64,000 nucleotides of DNA from Sphaerochaeta pleomorpha str. Grapes (GCF_000236685.1 NC_016633.1:3291815-3355814); one strand, 5' to 3'; counted from the stretch's first letter, positions 1 to 8,963 are shown. The notes: generated by a model from the sequence alone, not told the origin. Numbers and translations: made by a program.

Positions 1-455
1 ATATTGCCAGGCGTATGGTAACCGAATGGGGTATGAGCGGTCTGGGGTTTGTCAATCTTGCAGATGAGTCAGAACCGTTGTTCCTTGGCAGGGAGATTAC
101 CCAGCACAAGGATTATAGTGATGAAACGGCACGAAGGATTGATGAGGAAGTACAGAAGATATTGGCTGAAGCTATGGCTGAAACCCATTCGATTCTTTCT
201 GTTCACCGAGACCAGTTGGATTTGCTGACCAAGGTCTTGGTCGAGAAAGAGACGTTGGATGACAAGCAGGTTCGAATACTCCTTGGCTTTGAGCTTTTGG
301 ATAGCCAGAAGACTCCCCGTGAAGAAGCGGGAGTGGAAATGACTGATAAGCCCGAAGAAGCTTCCAGCGAAGAAACGGCCCAGGCCCAGACCGATGAGCC
401 CCAAGAGACTCCCCGCGAAGATGTGAAACAGGACCAGAGCGAAACTAACGTATAA
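1..455 (+). CDS. ftsH: ATP-dependent zinc metalloprotease FtsH, C-terminal end (partial)
   Basis: The gene enters from the left edge in frame 3 and only the last ~150 residues are present. The reading begins I-A-R-R-M-V-T-E-W-G-M-S, the conserved FtsH stretch after the zinc site, and continues with the helical segment around DETARRIDEEVQKILAEA that is typical of the family. FtsH is a membrane-anchored AAA+ protease that degrades misassembled membrane proteins and some regulators. The last ~45 residues are a Glu/Thr/Gln-rich, probably disordered tail. lepA follows after 8 bases, so the two are probably co-transcribed. Confidence 0.93.
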   Translation, partial: IARRMVTEWGMSGLGFVNLADESEPLFLGREITQHKDYSDETARRIDEEVQKILAEAMAETHSILSVHRDQLDLLTKVLVEKETLDDKQVRILLGFELLDSQKTPREEAGVEMTDKPEEASSEETAQAQTDEPQETPREDVKQDQSETNV

Positions 456-463
456 GGATTAAT

Positions 464-2281
464 ATGTCGAAGGATTCTTCACTCACAAGAAATTTCTGTA
501 TTATTGCCCATATAGACCACGGTAAATCGACGCTTGCCGATCGTTTTATCGAGAAAGCCAAACTCGGTGTTACCAGGGGACCTGCCCAGTCGCAGATCCT
601 CGATAACATGGATATAGAGAGAGAACGGGGAATCACGATTAAAAGTCAGGCCGTTACGATTCCCTATACTGCAAAAGACGGTAAAACCTACGAGTTGAAT
701 CTTGTCGATACTCCGGGACATGTTGACTTTTCTTACGAGGTCTCCCGGGCGATCAGTTCCTGTGAAGGAGCCTTGTTGCTCGTTGATGCATCCCAGGGGG
801 TAGAAGCCCAAACGATAGCCAACCTCTATATGGCAGTTGAGCATAACCTGACGGTTATCCCTGTCATAAACAAGATTGACTTGGCTTCTGCCGATATTCC
901 TGCATGCCTTCACCAGATTGACCATGACCTTGGGTTGGATACTGATCTGACCGTGCAGGTCAGTGCAAAGACAGGGGTGGGAGTCGATGAGCTTTTTGAG
1001 TCGATTGTCACTAATATTGAACCTCCCCAGGGTAGCGACGCAGCTCCTCTCCAGGCTCTGATCTTTGATTCCCATTATGATGCCTACCGCGGGGTTATCG
1101 TGCATTGCCGTGTTGTCGAAGGGGTAATGAAGGTCGGGGATGAAATAACCTTTATGCACAGTGATGCCAGCTATAAACTTGAAGAAGTCGGAATTTTCCA
1201 GCTTGGGCTGGTAAAGACCGGTGAGCTTCATTATGGCGATGTAGGGTATTGTGTAGCAGGGGTCAAGACCATCAGCGATATCCGTGTCGGCGATACGATT
1301 ACCAGTGTCATAAACCCTGCAAAGAGTCCTTTGCCTGGATTCAAGGATGTCAAACCTGTTGTCTTCAGCTCTATTTATCCGGTTGACACCAATGACTATG
1401 AAGAGTTGAATGATGCCATCGAGCGCTTGAAGCTCAATGATGCATCGCTTATCTATGAAAAAGATTCTTCGGCCGCACTTGGCTTTGGATTCAGGTGTGG
1501 GTTTCTGGGCATGCTTCATCTTGAAGTAGTTCAGGAACGCATCGAACGTGAGTTCAACCTTTCCATTGTGTTCACGAGTCCTTCTGTCTCCTATATCGTG
1601 CATATGAGAAACGGTGATGTGTTACATATCGATAATCCTTTGACTTACCCGGAACCGATGCAGGTAGAGTATGCCGAAGAACCCTATATCCGTGCGAATG
1701 TGATTACCCCGACCCAGTATGTCGGGCCAATCATTACCCTTTGCATGGAGAAACGTGGGGTACAGACCGGGATGAACTATCTGGATGAGAAGCGTGTCGA
1801 ACTTGTCTACGATATGCCCCTTGCGGAAGTCCTGTTTGATTTCTATGACCGTCTCAAGTCCATATCGCGGGGCTATGCTTCGTTTGATTACGAAGTGAAC
1901 GGGTACAAGAAGACAGATTTGGTCAGAATGGATATTCTGGTAAACGGTGAACCTGTCGATGCGCTCAGCCAATTGGTTTTCCGCGGAAACAGCCAGAAAA
2001 GGGGACGGCAGGTCTGTTCAAGGCTGGTCGGGGAAATTCCTCGCCAGCAGTTCAAGATTGCCATCCAGGCTGCTATAGGCGGTACCATAGTCAGCAGGGA
2101 AACCATCAATGCCTATCGCAAGGATGTCACTGCAAAGTGCTACGGCGGTGATATTGGGAGAAAGCGAAAGTTGTTGGATAAGCAGAAAGAAGGTAAGAAA
2201 CGGATGAAGATGGTTGGGAATGTAGAGATACCTCAGGGTGCTTTCCTAGCTGTCTTGAAAAGTGACGAAACCTCCTCATAG
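464..2281 (+). CDS. lepA: Elongation factor 4 (LepA), ribosome-associated GTPase
   Basis: Full-length protein of 605 residues, normal for LepA. GTPase motifs are intact: P-loop AHIDHGKST (about residues 15-23), RERGITI, DTPGHVDF and NKID. They are followed by EF-G-like domains and the LepA-specific C-terminal region rich in Lys/Arg (GRKRKLLDKQKEGKKRMK). LepA binds the ribosome and can back-translocate it, and helps growth under stress. The ATG follows a weak AAGG eight bases after ftsH ends. Confidence 0.97.
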   Translation: MSKDSSLTRNFCIIAHIDHGKSTLADRFIEKAKLGVTRGPAQSQILDNMDIERERGITIKSQAVTIPYTAKDGKTYELNLVDTPGHVDFSYEVSRAISSCEGALLLVDASQGVEAQTIANLYMAVEHNLTVIPVINKIDLASADIPACLHQIDHDLGLDTDLTVQVSAKTGVGVDELFESIVTNIEPPQGSDAAPLQALIFDSHYDAYRGVIVHCRVVEGVMKVGDEITFMHSDASYKLEEVGIFQLGLVKTGELHYGDVGYCVAGVKTISDIRVGDTITSVINPAKSPLPGFKDVKPVVFSSIYPVDTNDYEELNDAIERLKLNDASLIYEKDSSAALGFGFRCGFLGMLHLEVVQERIEREFNLSIVFTSPSVSYIVHMRNGDVLHIDNPLTYPEPMQVEYAEEPYIRANVITPTQYVGPIITLCMEKRGVQTGMNYLDEKRVELVYDMPLAEVLFDFYDRLKSISRGYASFDYEVNGYKKTDLVRMDILVNGEPVDALSQLVFRGNSQKRGRQVCSRLVGEIPRQQFKIAIQAAIGGTIVSRETINAYRKDVTAKCYGGDIGRKRKLLDKQKEGKKRMKMVGNVEIPQGAFLAVLKSDETSS

Positions 2282-2301
2282 GGTATTGGATAAATTTGAG
2301 A

Positions 2302-2331
2302 TTGTTGGTTCTTTGCAATAGGGTGTATACT
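2302..2331 (+). promoter_or_regulatory. Candidate sigma-70 promoter for galM operon
   Basis: A TTGTTG hexamer at 2302-2307 is followed after 18 bases by TATACT at 2326-2331, about 40 bases before the galM start. It lies in the only gap between lepA and galM. The -35 is a poor match, so this is a moderate candidate. Confidence 0.4.
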
Positions 2332-2368
2332 TTCCACTGAATTGAATTCAATAAAAACGGAGTGGTGT

Positions 2369-3400
2369 ATGCTTTCAAAACAATCCTTTGGCTTTACCCC
2401 AGATAAAGAAGAAATACTATTGGTTACCCTGTCCAATGGTCCTTTCAGTGTAGAGATACTCAGCCTCGGCGGTATTATCCGCTCACTGAAGACCCCGGAC
2501 AGGGAAGGCAATATCGGTGATATCGTGCTTGGGTTTGACGACCCCTTGGAAAACTTGAAATCTACAACGTATTTTGGCCAGATTGTGGGGCGTTTTGCAA
2601 ACCGCATTGCCAAGGGCAGGTATTCGATCGATGGGACTGAATATCAGATGGAGACGAATGACGGTCCCAATGCCCTCCATAACGGAAAAAGCAATTTTGG
2701 CTGGAGAAACTGGCATGTAGAGACTTTCGAGTGGTCAGGTTCCCCTGGTGTGGTCTTGAGCCTTTTCAGTCCTGACGGTGATGGGGGTATGCCAGGATCC
2801 CTGAATATTACTGTCACCTATCTGCTTCGCTCAAATGGTGAGCTGATGATTGAGTATGAAGCTACTACTACAAAGAAAACCATTGTAAACATGACGAACC
2901 ACAGCTATTTCAACCTTGCAGGGGCTGCAAACGGTACTATCCTTGACCATGAGGTCAAATTGGAATGTGACCATTACCTTGAAGTTGACAAATCGCTGAT
3001 TCCCACCGGGAAAATCCTGAGTGTCTCAGGGACACCTTTTGATTTTACAAAGGCAAAACCGTTGGGCAGGGATATGCTGAAAGCAGGGGGGTACGACCAT
3101 TGTTTCGTTGTTTCAAAGCATGCAACGAAACTGTTTGAGTTTGCCCAGGTCTATGAACCAGTATCAGGCAGGACAATGAAAATCAGTACGACAATGCCTG
3201 CTGTCCAGATGTATACAGGTAATTTTCTCAATGGAAATGATATCGGGAAAGGGAACGTAAGGTATGCAAAACATGCCGGCGTATGTTTTGAGACACAGTT
3301 TTTCCCTGATAGCCCGAATCATCCGAATTTCCCGTCCTGTGTCCTAGAGCCTTCCTCAGTGTATAAACACACGACGGTGTTCGCTTTTGGAGCAAAATAA
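2369..3400 (+). CDS. galM: Aldose 1-epimerase (mutarotase)
   Basis: This 343-residue galactose mutarotase-family protein interconverts alpha and beta anomers of aldoses such as glucose and galactose. Family features visible are the NGPNALHNG segment, the catalytic-His region MTNHSYFNLAG, and the C-terminal Glu region FETQFFPDSPNHPNFP. I chose the ATG at 2369 because GGAGTG sits just upstream; an in-frame TTG at 2342 lacks a ribosome site and adds nine unlikely residues. The stop overlaps the next start (TAATG), so it is coupled to the isomerase-like gene. Confidence 0.93.
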   Translation: MLSKQSFGFTPDKEEILLVTLSNGPFSVEILSLGGIIRSLKTPDREGNIGDIVLGFDDPLENLKSTTYFGQIVGRFANRIAKGRYSIDGTEYQMETNDGPNALHNGKSNFGWRNWHVETFEWSGSPGVVLSLFSPDGDGGMPGSLNITVTYLLRSNGELMIEYEATTTKKTIVNMTNHSYFNLAGAANGTILDHEVKLECDHYLEVDKSLIPTGKILSVSGTPFDFTKAKPLGRDMLKAGGYDHCFVVSKHATKLFEFAQVYEPVSGRTMKISTTMPAVQMYTGNFLNGNDIGKGNVRYAKHAGVCFETQFFPDSPNHPNFPSCVLEPSSVYKHTTVFAFGAK

Positions 3401-4155
3401 TGCAGTTCAGTGTCTGTATCGATTCTCTCTTCCAGGGTCAGGTTACTACAGAAACGTTTACCCATTTGAAAAGCATGGGGTTTGACTATGTCGAGTGGTG
3501 GTTGAATGAAGGGCGTGACCTTGATGCCCTGGAGGCTTCGATGCAGGCAACAGGTATTTCATGCCATGCTTTTTGCACACCTTTTATCTCCTTGGTGGAT
3601 CCTTCTTTCCAAAATCAATACCTTGAAGAGTTGGAGAAGACCCTGGTTATTTCCCAGAGGTTTGGGAATCCTGTTATTATAAGCCAGATGGGACAGGCTA
3701 CGGAAGAATCCCATGAACAGCAGCTGGAGTATCTTGCCGCGGGCCTTGACCGTTGCGCGCCCCTTATGCAGAAGTACGAGCGGTTGCTGGTTATTGAACC
3801 GCTGAATACGCGCTTGGACCACAAGGGCTATTCGGTAAGCCGTAGCGGCGATGCCGTTGCGGTCCTCAAGCTCGTGGATAGCCCCAGGATCAAGATGCTC
3901 TATGATATCTATCACCAACAGATCAGCGAAGGTGATATTCTTACCAGATTGCAGAAATATCTACCCTGGATAGGGCATATCCATGCGGCTGGGGTTCCCG
4001 GGAGAGGTGAACTGGATACCGGGGAATTGAGTTATAGGCGGATTTTCTCAGCTTTGGAGGGAATGGGGTATACACAGAAGGTCGGTTTGGAGTATTTTCC
4101 CAAAAGGCCTCCATTTGAAGGTTTGCAGATGTTTGTCCAGAGGAGAGAAACGTGA
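3400..4155 (+). CDS. Hydroxypyruvate isomerase-like TIM-barrel enzyme
   Basis: A 251-residue member of the xylose-isomerase-like TIM barrel family. The stretches VIEPLN (metal-binding Glu), YDIYHQQISEGD, IGHIHAAGVPGRGE, TGELSY and GLEYFPKRP follow the pattern I know from hydroxypyruvate isomerases (Hyi), which convert hydroxypyruvate and tartronate semialdehyde. Other sugar-phosphate epimerases in this fold share parts of it, so the substrate is not certain. Start overlaps the galM stop by one base and its stop overlaps the udk start (GTGA), indicating one operon. Confidence 0.8.
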   Translation: MQFSVCIDSLFQGQVTTETFTHLKSMGFDYVEWWLNEGRDLDALEASMQATGISCHAFCTPFISLVDPSFQNQYLEELEKTLVISQRFGNPVIISQMGQATEESHEQQLEYLAAGLDRCAPLMQKYERLLVIEPLNTRLDHKGYSVSRSGDAVAVLKLVDSPRIKMLYDIYHQQISEGDILTRLQKYLPWIGHIHAAGVPGRGELDTGELSYRRIFSALEGMGYTQKVGLEYFPKRPPFEGLQMFVQRRET

Positions 4156-4766
4156 TCAAGGAAGTGAAAATAATTGGGATTACCGGAGGTTCTGGATCAG
4201 GTAAGTCCACAATTGTCAGAAAGATTGCCGAAGTTTGTTCCGATTTTGTCTTTATTGCCCAGGATAATTATTATCGTTCGGCTACTTTTATTTCAAATGC
4301 AAACATTACGGCTTTTAATTTCGATCATCCTGATGCGTTTGACATGGAATTGCTCTTTCAGCATTTGAGTGACCTGAAAAAGGGGAAGCCCATCCAGATG
4401 CCACAATATGATTTTGTGCATCATAGACGAAAAGAAGAGACTGTTTTTGTTGAACCCAAGCCACTTGTTATTATTGAGGGACTCATGGTGCTCTATGAGA
4501 AAAATATACGAGACCTGCTTGATTTGAAGTTATATGTAGATACCCCGGACGATATACGGTTTATACGCAGGCTCAAGAGAGATATTGCGGAACGTGGCCG
4601 TACAGTCGATAGTGTTTGCAGCCAGTATCTGGAAGTGGTGAGGCCGGGGCATTTCAATTTTATTGAGCCTACGAAGGAATATGCCGATATCATCATCCCT
4701 GAAGGCGGATACAACGAAAATGCACTCTCTGTTCTCATTCCTTTTGTAAAAGAACTTTCTCGTTAG
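4152..4766 (+). CDS. udk: Uridine kinase family protein
   Basis: This 204-residue P-loop kinase has Walker A GITGGSGSGKST near the N-terminus, the substrate loop AQDNYYR, FDHPDAFD, and VIIEGLMVLYE. Uridine kinase phosphorylates uridine and cytidine for pyrimidine salvage. Length fits the bacterial Udk family. It begins with GTG inside the stop codon of the preceding gene and ends one base before the convergent yidD stop, leaving no room for a separate terminator. Confidence 0.9.
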   Translation: MIKEVKIIGITGGSGSGKSTIVRKIAEVCSDFVFIAQDNYYRSATFISNANITAFNFDHPDAFDMELLFQHLSDLKKGKPIQMPQYDFVHHRRKEETVFVEPKPLVIIEGLMVLYEKNIRDLLDLKLYVDTPDDIRFIRRLKRDIAERGRTVDSVCSQYLEVVRPGHFNFIEPTKEYADIIIPEGGYNENALSVLIPFVKELSR

Positions 4767-4767
4767 C

Positions 4768-5064
4768 CTAATGGCGGCGGAAGAGGATGTACGCGTCTTT
4801 AATGGCTTTCCAGGACCAGGTTTCAGGGACAAGGTCTTTTCCGCCCATAAACATCCTGCTGCAACGAAATATGCGCGCCAGACCCATTATTCCGCCCTTT
4901 ATGCAGCCATGTTTGAAAACGGCGTCTACCATATAGGATGAGCAACTCGGAGAATAGATGCAGCTTTGTCCGAAGAAAGGGGAAAGCAACCCTTTATAGA
5001 GGTATACAGGAACGAGGAATATATTCTTTAACAACCTATGCAGAACAGTACTAAGTTTTTCCAT
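4768..5064 (-). CDS. yidD: Membrane protein insertion efficiency factor YidD
   Basis: A 98-residue protein with the YidD hallmarks YLYKGLLSPFFGQSCIYSPSCSSYMVDAVFKHG and GLARIFRC. YidD is a small, membrane-associated protein that helps YidC-dependent insertion of membrane proteins. It is normally next to rnpA and yidC, but here it stands alone, convergent to udk. The C-terminus is longer than the shortest members, with no sign of damage. Confidence 0.92.
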   Translation of the reverse strand: MEKLSTVLHRLLKNIFLVPVYLYKGLLSPFFGQSCIYSPSCSSYMVDAVFKHGCIKGGIMGLARIFRCSRMFMGGKDLVPETWSWKAIKDAYILFRRH

Positions 5065-5131
5065 ATACTATAGATAATATGATTTACAAAGGTGTTGTTC
5101 AATAACTTGGGAAAAAAAATTAGTAAGGGAT

Positions 5132-5160
5132 TTGACTTAGGTGAAAAGAATCGGTATAGT
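5132..5160 (+). promoter_or_regulatory. Sigma-70 promoter of the 56-residue protein gene
   Basis: TTGACT at 5132-5137 and TATAGT at 5155-5160 are separated by exactly 17 bases, giving a near-consensus promoter about 36 bases before the start codon at 5196. Confidence 0.75.
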
Positions 5161-5195
5161 TCTTATGACTATGATTTTATTGGAGGGATACTAAT

Positions 5196-5366
5196 ATGGC
5201 AGGAAACATATCCAAGAATGCTCGACGTGAAGGTGCGAAAGTGCTGACCAGTCGTTGGGGCGGTACTATTAAAATGAAAGCAGTTTTCGAAAACGGCAAA
5301 TTGCGCCATGTCGCTTATTGTGAAAAAAGTGGTAATACCGCACGCAAGCCTAAAGACTTGATGTAA
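5196..5366 (+). CDS. Small conserved-looking protein of unknown function (56 aa)
   Basis: This 56-residue reading frame is supported by its signals: a near-consensus promoter at 5132-5160, a strong ribosome site (GGAGGG, about 8 bases before ATG), and a strong terminator at 5396-5431. It is rich in Lys/Arg with the start MAGNISKNARREGAK, a central RWGGTIKMKAVFENGKLRHVAY and a single Cys. No signal peptide or membrane segment. The GTIKMKAVFENGKLRHV part could form beta strands. I do not recognise the family. The self-contained transcription unit suggests a well-expressed small protein. Confidence 0.8.
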   Translation: MAGNISKNARREGAKVLTSRWGGTIKMKAVFENGKLRHVAYCEKSGNTARKPKDLM

Positions 5367-5395
5367 GTTTACATTACAAGAAAATTGTAAGGATG

Positions 5396-5431
5396 AGCCT
5401 GTGATTATTATTATCACAGGCTTACTTTTTT
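5396..5431 (+). terminator. Rho-independent terminator
   Basis: A perfect 10-base stem (5396-5405 with 5413-5422), 7-base loop, then TTACTTTTTT. It ends the 56-residue gene. Confidence 0.88.
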
Positions 5432-5556
5432 GGCTTTTACAGCCGTAAAATAGAAAAAATCCATCATTTTTGATGTATCCACTTTTTCGAGTGTGTGTTA
5501 TAGTGTTGTTGAGTACGTATACAACGACACATGAGAACGTCATGAGGAGGAAACAC

Positions 5557-8385
5557 GTGAAACGTCTTTCAAGAACAATTATGACAGCAATGCTGGTTGC
5601 TTTGTTGGCTTTTACCCTTGTAGGTTGTCAAAGTACCGCAAAGGTTGAGTCAATTCCACCGGCCCCTGTTGTAGAACCTGCTCCCGAGCCCGTAGCTCCC
5701 GTAGCAGAAGTTCCCGCAACCATCGAAAAGGTTGCAGAACCTGTAAAGGTTGCAGCACCTGTAGAGGTTGCAGCACCTGCTAAGGTAGCAGAACCGGTCA
5801 AAGTTGAGCCCGCCAAAGCGGTAGCTCCACAGGAAATGACAGAATACCCTTACGGTGTAAAATTGATTGAAAAGAACAATTCCGGAACGAAGGTGTTTGA
5901 TCTTTTCATTGTCCATACTAACGACATTAACGGCAATATTTATGCCGAGAATGGTGGTATGGGTGTAGCTAAGCTTTCAACTATGCTGAAAGCCGCTCAG
6001 GGTATCACTGACAACTGGTTGCTTTTAAACTCGGGAAGCGTTGGTGAATTGCCAGCTTCTGCTTTTCAAACTGCAGCAGATGTAATTGATGGACTTGGTT
6101 ATGATGCATATACCCCACAGGCTATTCAGCTTGCCACCGGTATTGCAGGAACCAAAAAAGCCATTCCCCTCAGTGCAAATGCGCTTGATTCAAAAGGCTA
6201 TCTGGTTGCTCAGCCCTATCAGGTCTATGATTTCAACGGATTCAAGGTTGCAGTCGTAGGTCTCGTAGCGCCCAAAGCCATCCAGGGTGTTTCCTTTACA
6301 AGTGATTTGATCCTTCAGAATGCACAGGCTGCAATCGACATCGCAAAACAGTATGTTGATTACGTCGTTGTTCTCGGCGACCTTGGAAGCAAGGGCCAGT
6401 TGAACAGTGATTTCGTCTGCCAGAACTTGAATGGGATTGATCTTTTTGTAGACGGAAACGGAAGTGCTGAAGCAAAGACGGTCAATGGTACATTGATTGT
6501 TCGCGCTGACCAGAATCTCCAGAGCCTCGGTGCCGTTCAGCTCCATGTTGAAAATGGTGCTGTTACTGCCACCTATCCTATGATTCTTCCTGCAAAGGAC
6601 GTTCTTGATCCTGCTCACTCCCAGATTGCAAAAGCTTTCAGTGGTGTTGCACAGGCCTATGGATATTCCCTTACCTCAGTTCCTGAGGATCCAGCCATTG
6701 TTTCTTTGATCGGGCCAACCCCGGTGAAGAAAGCCGCGGTAGTAGCTCCTGCAAAAGCAGCAGCTCCTGCTAAAGCAGCTGAACCTGCTCCTGTTGTAGC
6801 TCCTGCTCCTGTTGTTGCCCCTGCTCCAGCTCCGGCACCAGCTCCTGCAAAGGTTGCTGTTGAAGCAAAGAAACCTGAGATTGTCTATCCTTATGGTGTG
6901 AAAGAAATCCAGAAGAACGAAGACGGTGCAAAGGAATTTGACCTGTTTGTTGTTCATACCAACGACGTACATGCTCGTATTACACCGGCAGACGGCGGAA
7001 TGGGTTATTCCAAGCTTGCTACCATGTTGAAGATGGGCAGAGCTTTGACTGACAACATTCTTTTGCTCGATGCTGGCGATGTCACCCATGGCACAAACCT
7101 TGCGAACATGTTCGAAGGCGAGCCCGTTGGTGTACTTCTCGATATGCTCGGGTACGATGCTGTTGCTCCTGGTAACCACGATTTCAACTATGGAAAAGAT
7201 CGTCTTATCGAAGCTGCAAAGTATGCAGAAGCAAATACCAGTCTCAAGGTCTTGAGTGCCAACATCCTCGATAAAGATGGATATTTGGTGTTCCAGCCTT
7301 ACCAGGTATATGATTTCAACGGATTCAAGGTTGCTGTCGTCGGTCTCACCACCCCCGATACTGCTACCAAGACCCATCCTAAAAATGTCCAAGGTCTTTC
7401 TTTCATGGATGATGTAATCATTCAGAATGCACAGGCTGCCATCGATGTTGCCCGTTCAATGGTTGACTATATCATTGTTCTCGGCCATATCGGTCTTGAC
7501 TATGATGGAGCTTCAGGCATTACCAGCGACTTGATCTGCCAGAATGTTAAGGGAATCGACTTGTTTGTAGATGGTCACAGCCACACTACCCTCGAACAGG
7601 GTAAGAAAGTTGGTGACACTCTCATCGTACAGACTGGTTCCTATATGCAGAATGTTGGTGTTGTACAGATTCATGTTAAGAATGGAAAAGTTACTGCAAC
7701 CTATCCGATGTTGATTCCTGCAAAGGACGTTTTGGATCCTAAGAATTCCGCAATGGCCAAGGCCTATGGAATTACTGACATCCCCAACGACCCACAGGTT
7801 GATGAATATGTCGGTTACATGACTGCCAAGTTGGGCGACCAGCTTAACAGGGTTATTGCAACTATTCCTGAGACCCTGCAGGGTGAACGTGCCGATGTAC
7901 GTACCAAGCAGACCAACCTCTCCAAGCTTATTACAAAGGCTATGACCGAAGAAAGCGGCGCTGACTTTGCCATCACCAATGGCGGCGGTATCCGTACTTC
8001 GATTGCAGCTGGAAACGTAACAGTTGGCGATGTAGTCAAGGTGCTTCCTTTCACAAACATCATCACCGTTTGTGAGATCAAGGGTTCTGAAGTCTATGCT
8101 GCTCTCGAGCATGGCTACAGCATGTTGCCTGAGACCAATGGTGCTTTCTCCCAGACTGACCTTCAGGTTGTTTACAACCGGTATGCAGCTCCTGGAAAAC
8201 GTATCCTGCGCGTCTTGCTCAACGGAAAGGTCCTTGATAAGAATGCTACCTATAAAGTAGCTACCAATGACTTCATGGCTGCTGGCGGCGATGGATACAC
8301 CATGTTCGGTAAGGTCCTTACTGAAGGCTCCTTGCTCAGTGATGTGTTCATGGATTACCTTGCAGCTAACTATCCTGTGAAGTAG
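5557..8385 (+). CDS. Lipoprotein 5'-nucleotidase with a degenerate N-terminal copy and an intact C-terminal copy
   Basis: A 942-residue exported protein. The GTG at 5557 is chosen because AGGAGG lies just upstream and it gives a proper lipoprotein signal (LVGC, Cys24). A Pro/Ala/Val-rich linker (about 30-90) leads to a first metallophosphoesterase-like domain (about 95-375), a second Pro/Ala linker (about 390-440), a second metallophosphoesterase domain (about 460-735) and a 5'-nucleotidase C-terminal domain containing NGGGIR. The second copy keeps the metal ligands: HTNDVH, DAGD, GNHDF, LGHIG and DGHSHT. The first copy is clearly homologous but has lost them (HTNDIN, NSGS, no GNHD, LGDLG, DGNGSA). 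The family hydrolyses nucleotides and UDP-sugars outside the cytoplasm for salvage. The first copy is probably structural or ligand binding. Confidence 0.9.
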   Translation: MKRLSRTIMTAMLVALLAFTLVGCQSTAKVESIPPAPVVEPAPEPVAPVAEVPATIEKVAEPVKVAAPVEVAAPAKVAEPVKVEPAKAVAPQEMTEYPYGVKLIEKNNSGTKVFDLFIVHTNDINGNIYAENGGMGVAKLSTMLKAAQGITDNWLLLNSGSVGELPASAFQTAADVIDGLGYDAYTPQAIQLATGIAGTKKAIPLSANALDSKGYLVAQPYQVYDFNGFKVAVVGLVAPKAIQGVSFTSDLILQNAQAAIDIAKQYVDYVVVLGDLGSKGQLNSDFVCQNLNGIDLFVDGNGSAEAKTVNGTLIVRADQNLQSLGAVQLHVENGAVTATYPMILPAKDVLDPAHSQIAKAFSGVAQAYGYSLTSVPEDPAIVSLIGPTPVKKAAVVAPAKAAAPAKAAEPAPVVAPAPVVAPAPAPAPAPAKVAVEAKKPEIVYPYGVKEIQKNEDGAKEFDLFVVHTNDVHARITPADGGMGYSKLATMLKMGRALTDNILLLDAGDVTHGTNLANMFEGEPVGVLLDMLGYDAVAPGNHDFNYGKDRLIEAAKYAEANTSLKVLSANILDKDGYLVFQPYQVYDFNGFKVAVVGLTTPDTATKTHPKNVQGLSFMDDVIIQNAQAAIDVARSMVDYIIVLGHIGLDYDGASGITSDLICQNVKGIDLFVDGHSHTTLEQGKKVGDTLIVQTGSYMQNVGVVQIHVKNGKVTATYPMLIPAKDVLDPKNSAMAKAYGITDIPNDPQVDEYVGYMTAKLGDQLNRVIATIPETLQGERADVRTKQTNLSKLITKAMTEESGADFAITNGGGIRTSIAAGNVTVGDVVKVLPFTNIITVCEIKGSEVYAALEHGYSMLPETNGAFSQTDLQVVYNRYAAPGKRILRVLLNGKVLDKNATYKVATNDFMAAGGDGYTMFGKVLTEGSLLSDVFMDYLAANYPVK

Positions 8386-8404
8386 TTCCGATTTACTGAT
8401 TATT

Positions 8405-8440
8405 CTGGGCGGTTTCCTTCGGGGAGCCGCCCATTTCTTG
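8405..8440 (+). terminator. Rho-independent terminator after the 5'-nucleotidase
   Basis: GGGCGG and CCGCCC arms around a TTCG-containing loop (8407-8432), followed by a short T-rich run. Confidence 0.75.
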
Positions 8441-8760
8441 TTTTAGCCATAGCTATTACTTATTTGCTCCTACATTGAGTTTTCTATGTTTGGATAGGTG
8501 ATTTATACACATTCGGGGTAGGGTCGCTTGGTGTTCCATTTTTAGCTGTTTCCGTACTTGTTTGCTATCATGTGCTAGTACAACTGTGTTTTCATTGGAA
8601 TTGCAAAGGAATGACGCGCTGCAGTAGGTTAGCTTTTACAGAAAAAGGCATCAATATTTTATTTTCTCACTGTTCCTGCGTTATTTGCAAAGTCTTTTCC
8701 GCTTACTTGAGAACAATCGCTTCCCAGTACGAAAAAAGTTTACCCTTTTTTTTAAACAGC
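8441..8760. other. Intergenic stretch with no recognisable gene
   Basis: About 320 bases between the nucleotidase terminator and the tRNA promoter. Short open frames exist on both strands but have no ribosome site and no protein-like composition. I see no repeat or hairpin of note. Confidence 0.6.
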
Positions 8761-8789
8761 TTGACATAAACAGGCCTATACGGTATCTT
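8761..8789 (+). promoter_or_regulatory. Sigma-70 promoter of tRNA-Asn
   Basis: Consensus TTGACA (8761-8766), 17-base spacer, TATCTT (8784-8789). The predicted start is ~16 bases before the mature tRNA. Confidence 0.8.
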
Positions 8790-8811
8790 AGCTATCGTTC
8801 TAGAGAGTTAT

Positions 8812-8884
8812 TCGCCTATAGCTCAGTCGGTAGAGCAGATGGCTGTTAACCATCTTGTCGGGGGTTCAAATCCCTCTGGGCGAG
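8812..8884 (+). tRNA. tRNA-Asn (anticodon GTT)
   Basis: A 73-base cloverleaf without encoded CCA. The acceptor arms TCGCCTA and TGGGCGA pair, with discriminator G. The D arm has GCTC...GAGC, the anticodon loop CTGTTAA carries GTT (Asn), and the T arm GGGGGTTCAAATCCCTC is intact. It has its own promoter and terminator. Confidence 0.96.
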
Positions 8885-8896
8885 CTAACACACTGA

Positions 8897-8932
8897 AAGC
8901 ATTCCTCAAAAGGGAATGCTTCTTTTTTTTCT
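8897..8932 (+). terminator. Rho-independent terminator after tRNA-Asn
   Basis: AAGCATTCC (8897-8905) pairs with GGAATGCTT (8913-8921), followed by CTTTTTTTT. Confidence 0.92.
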
Positions 8933-8963
8933 TGCATCCTGCTATGCATAGCCATTCACCTGA

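Noticed and set aside
479-1603. Long minus-strand open frame opposite lepA (and similar ones opposite glnS, galE, infC and others).
   Set aside because: They mirror conserved genes, lack ribosome sites and give implausible proteins. They are shadows of the real coding strand.
8572-8769. Plus-strand frame of about 65 residues before the tRNA promoter.
   Set aside because: No ribosome site, Cys/Phe-rich implausible composition, and it runs into the tRNA promoter.
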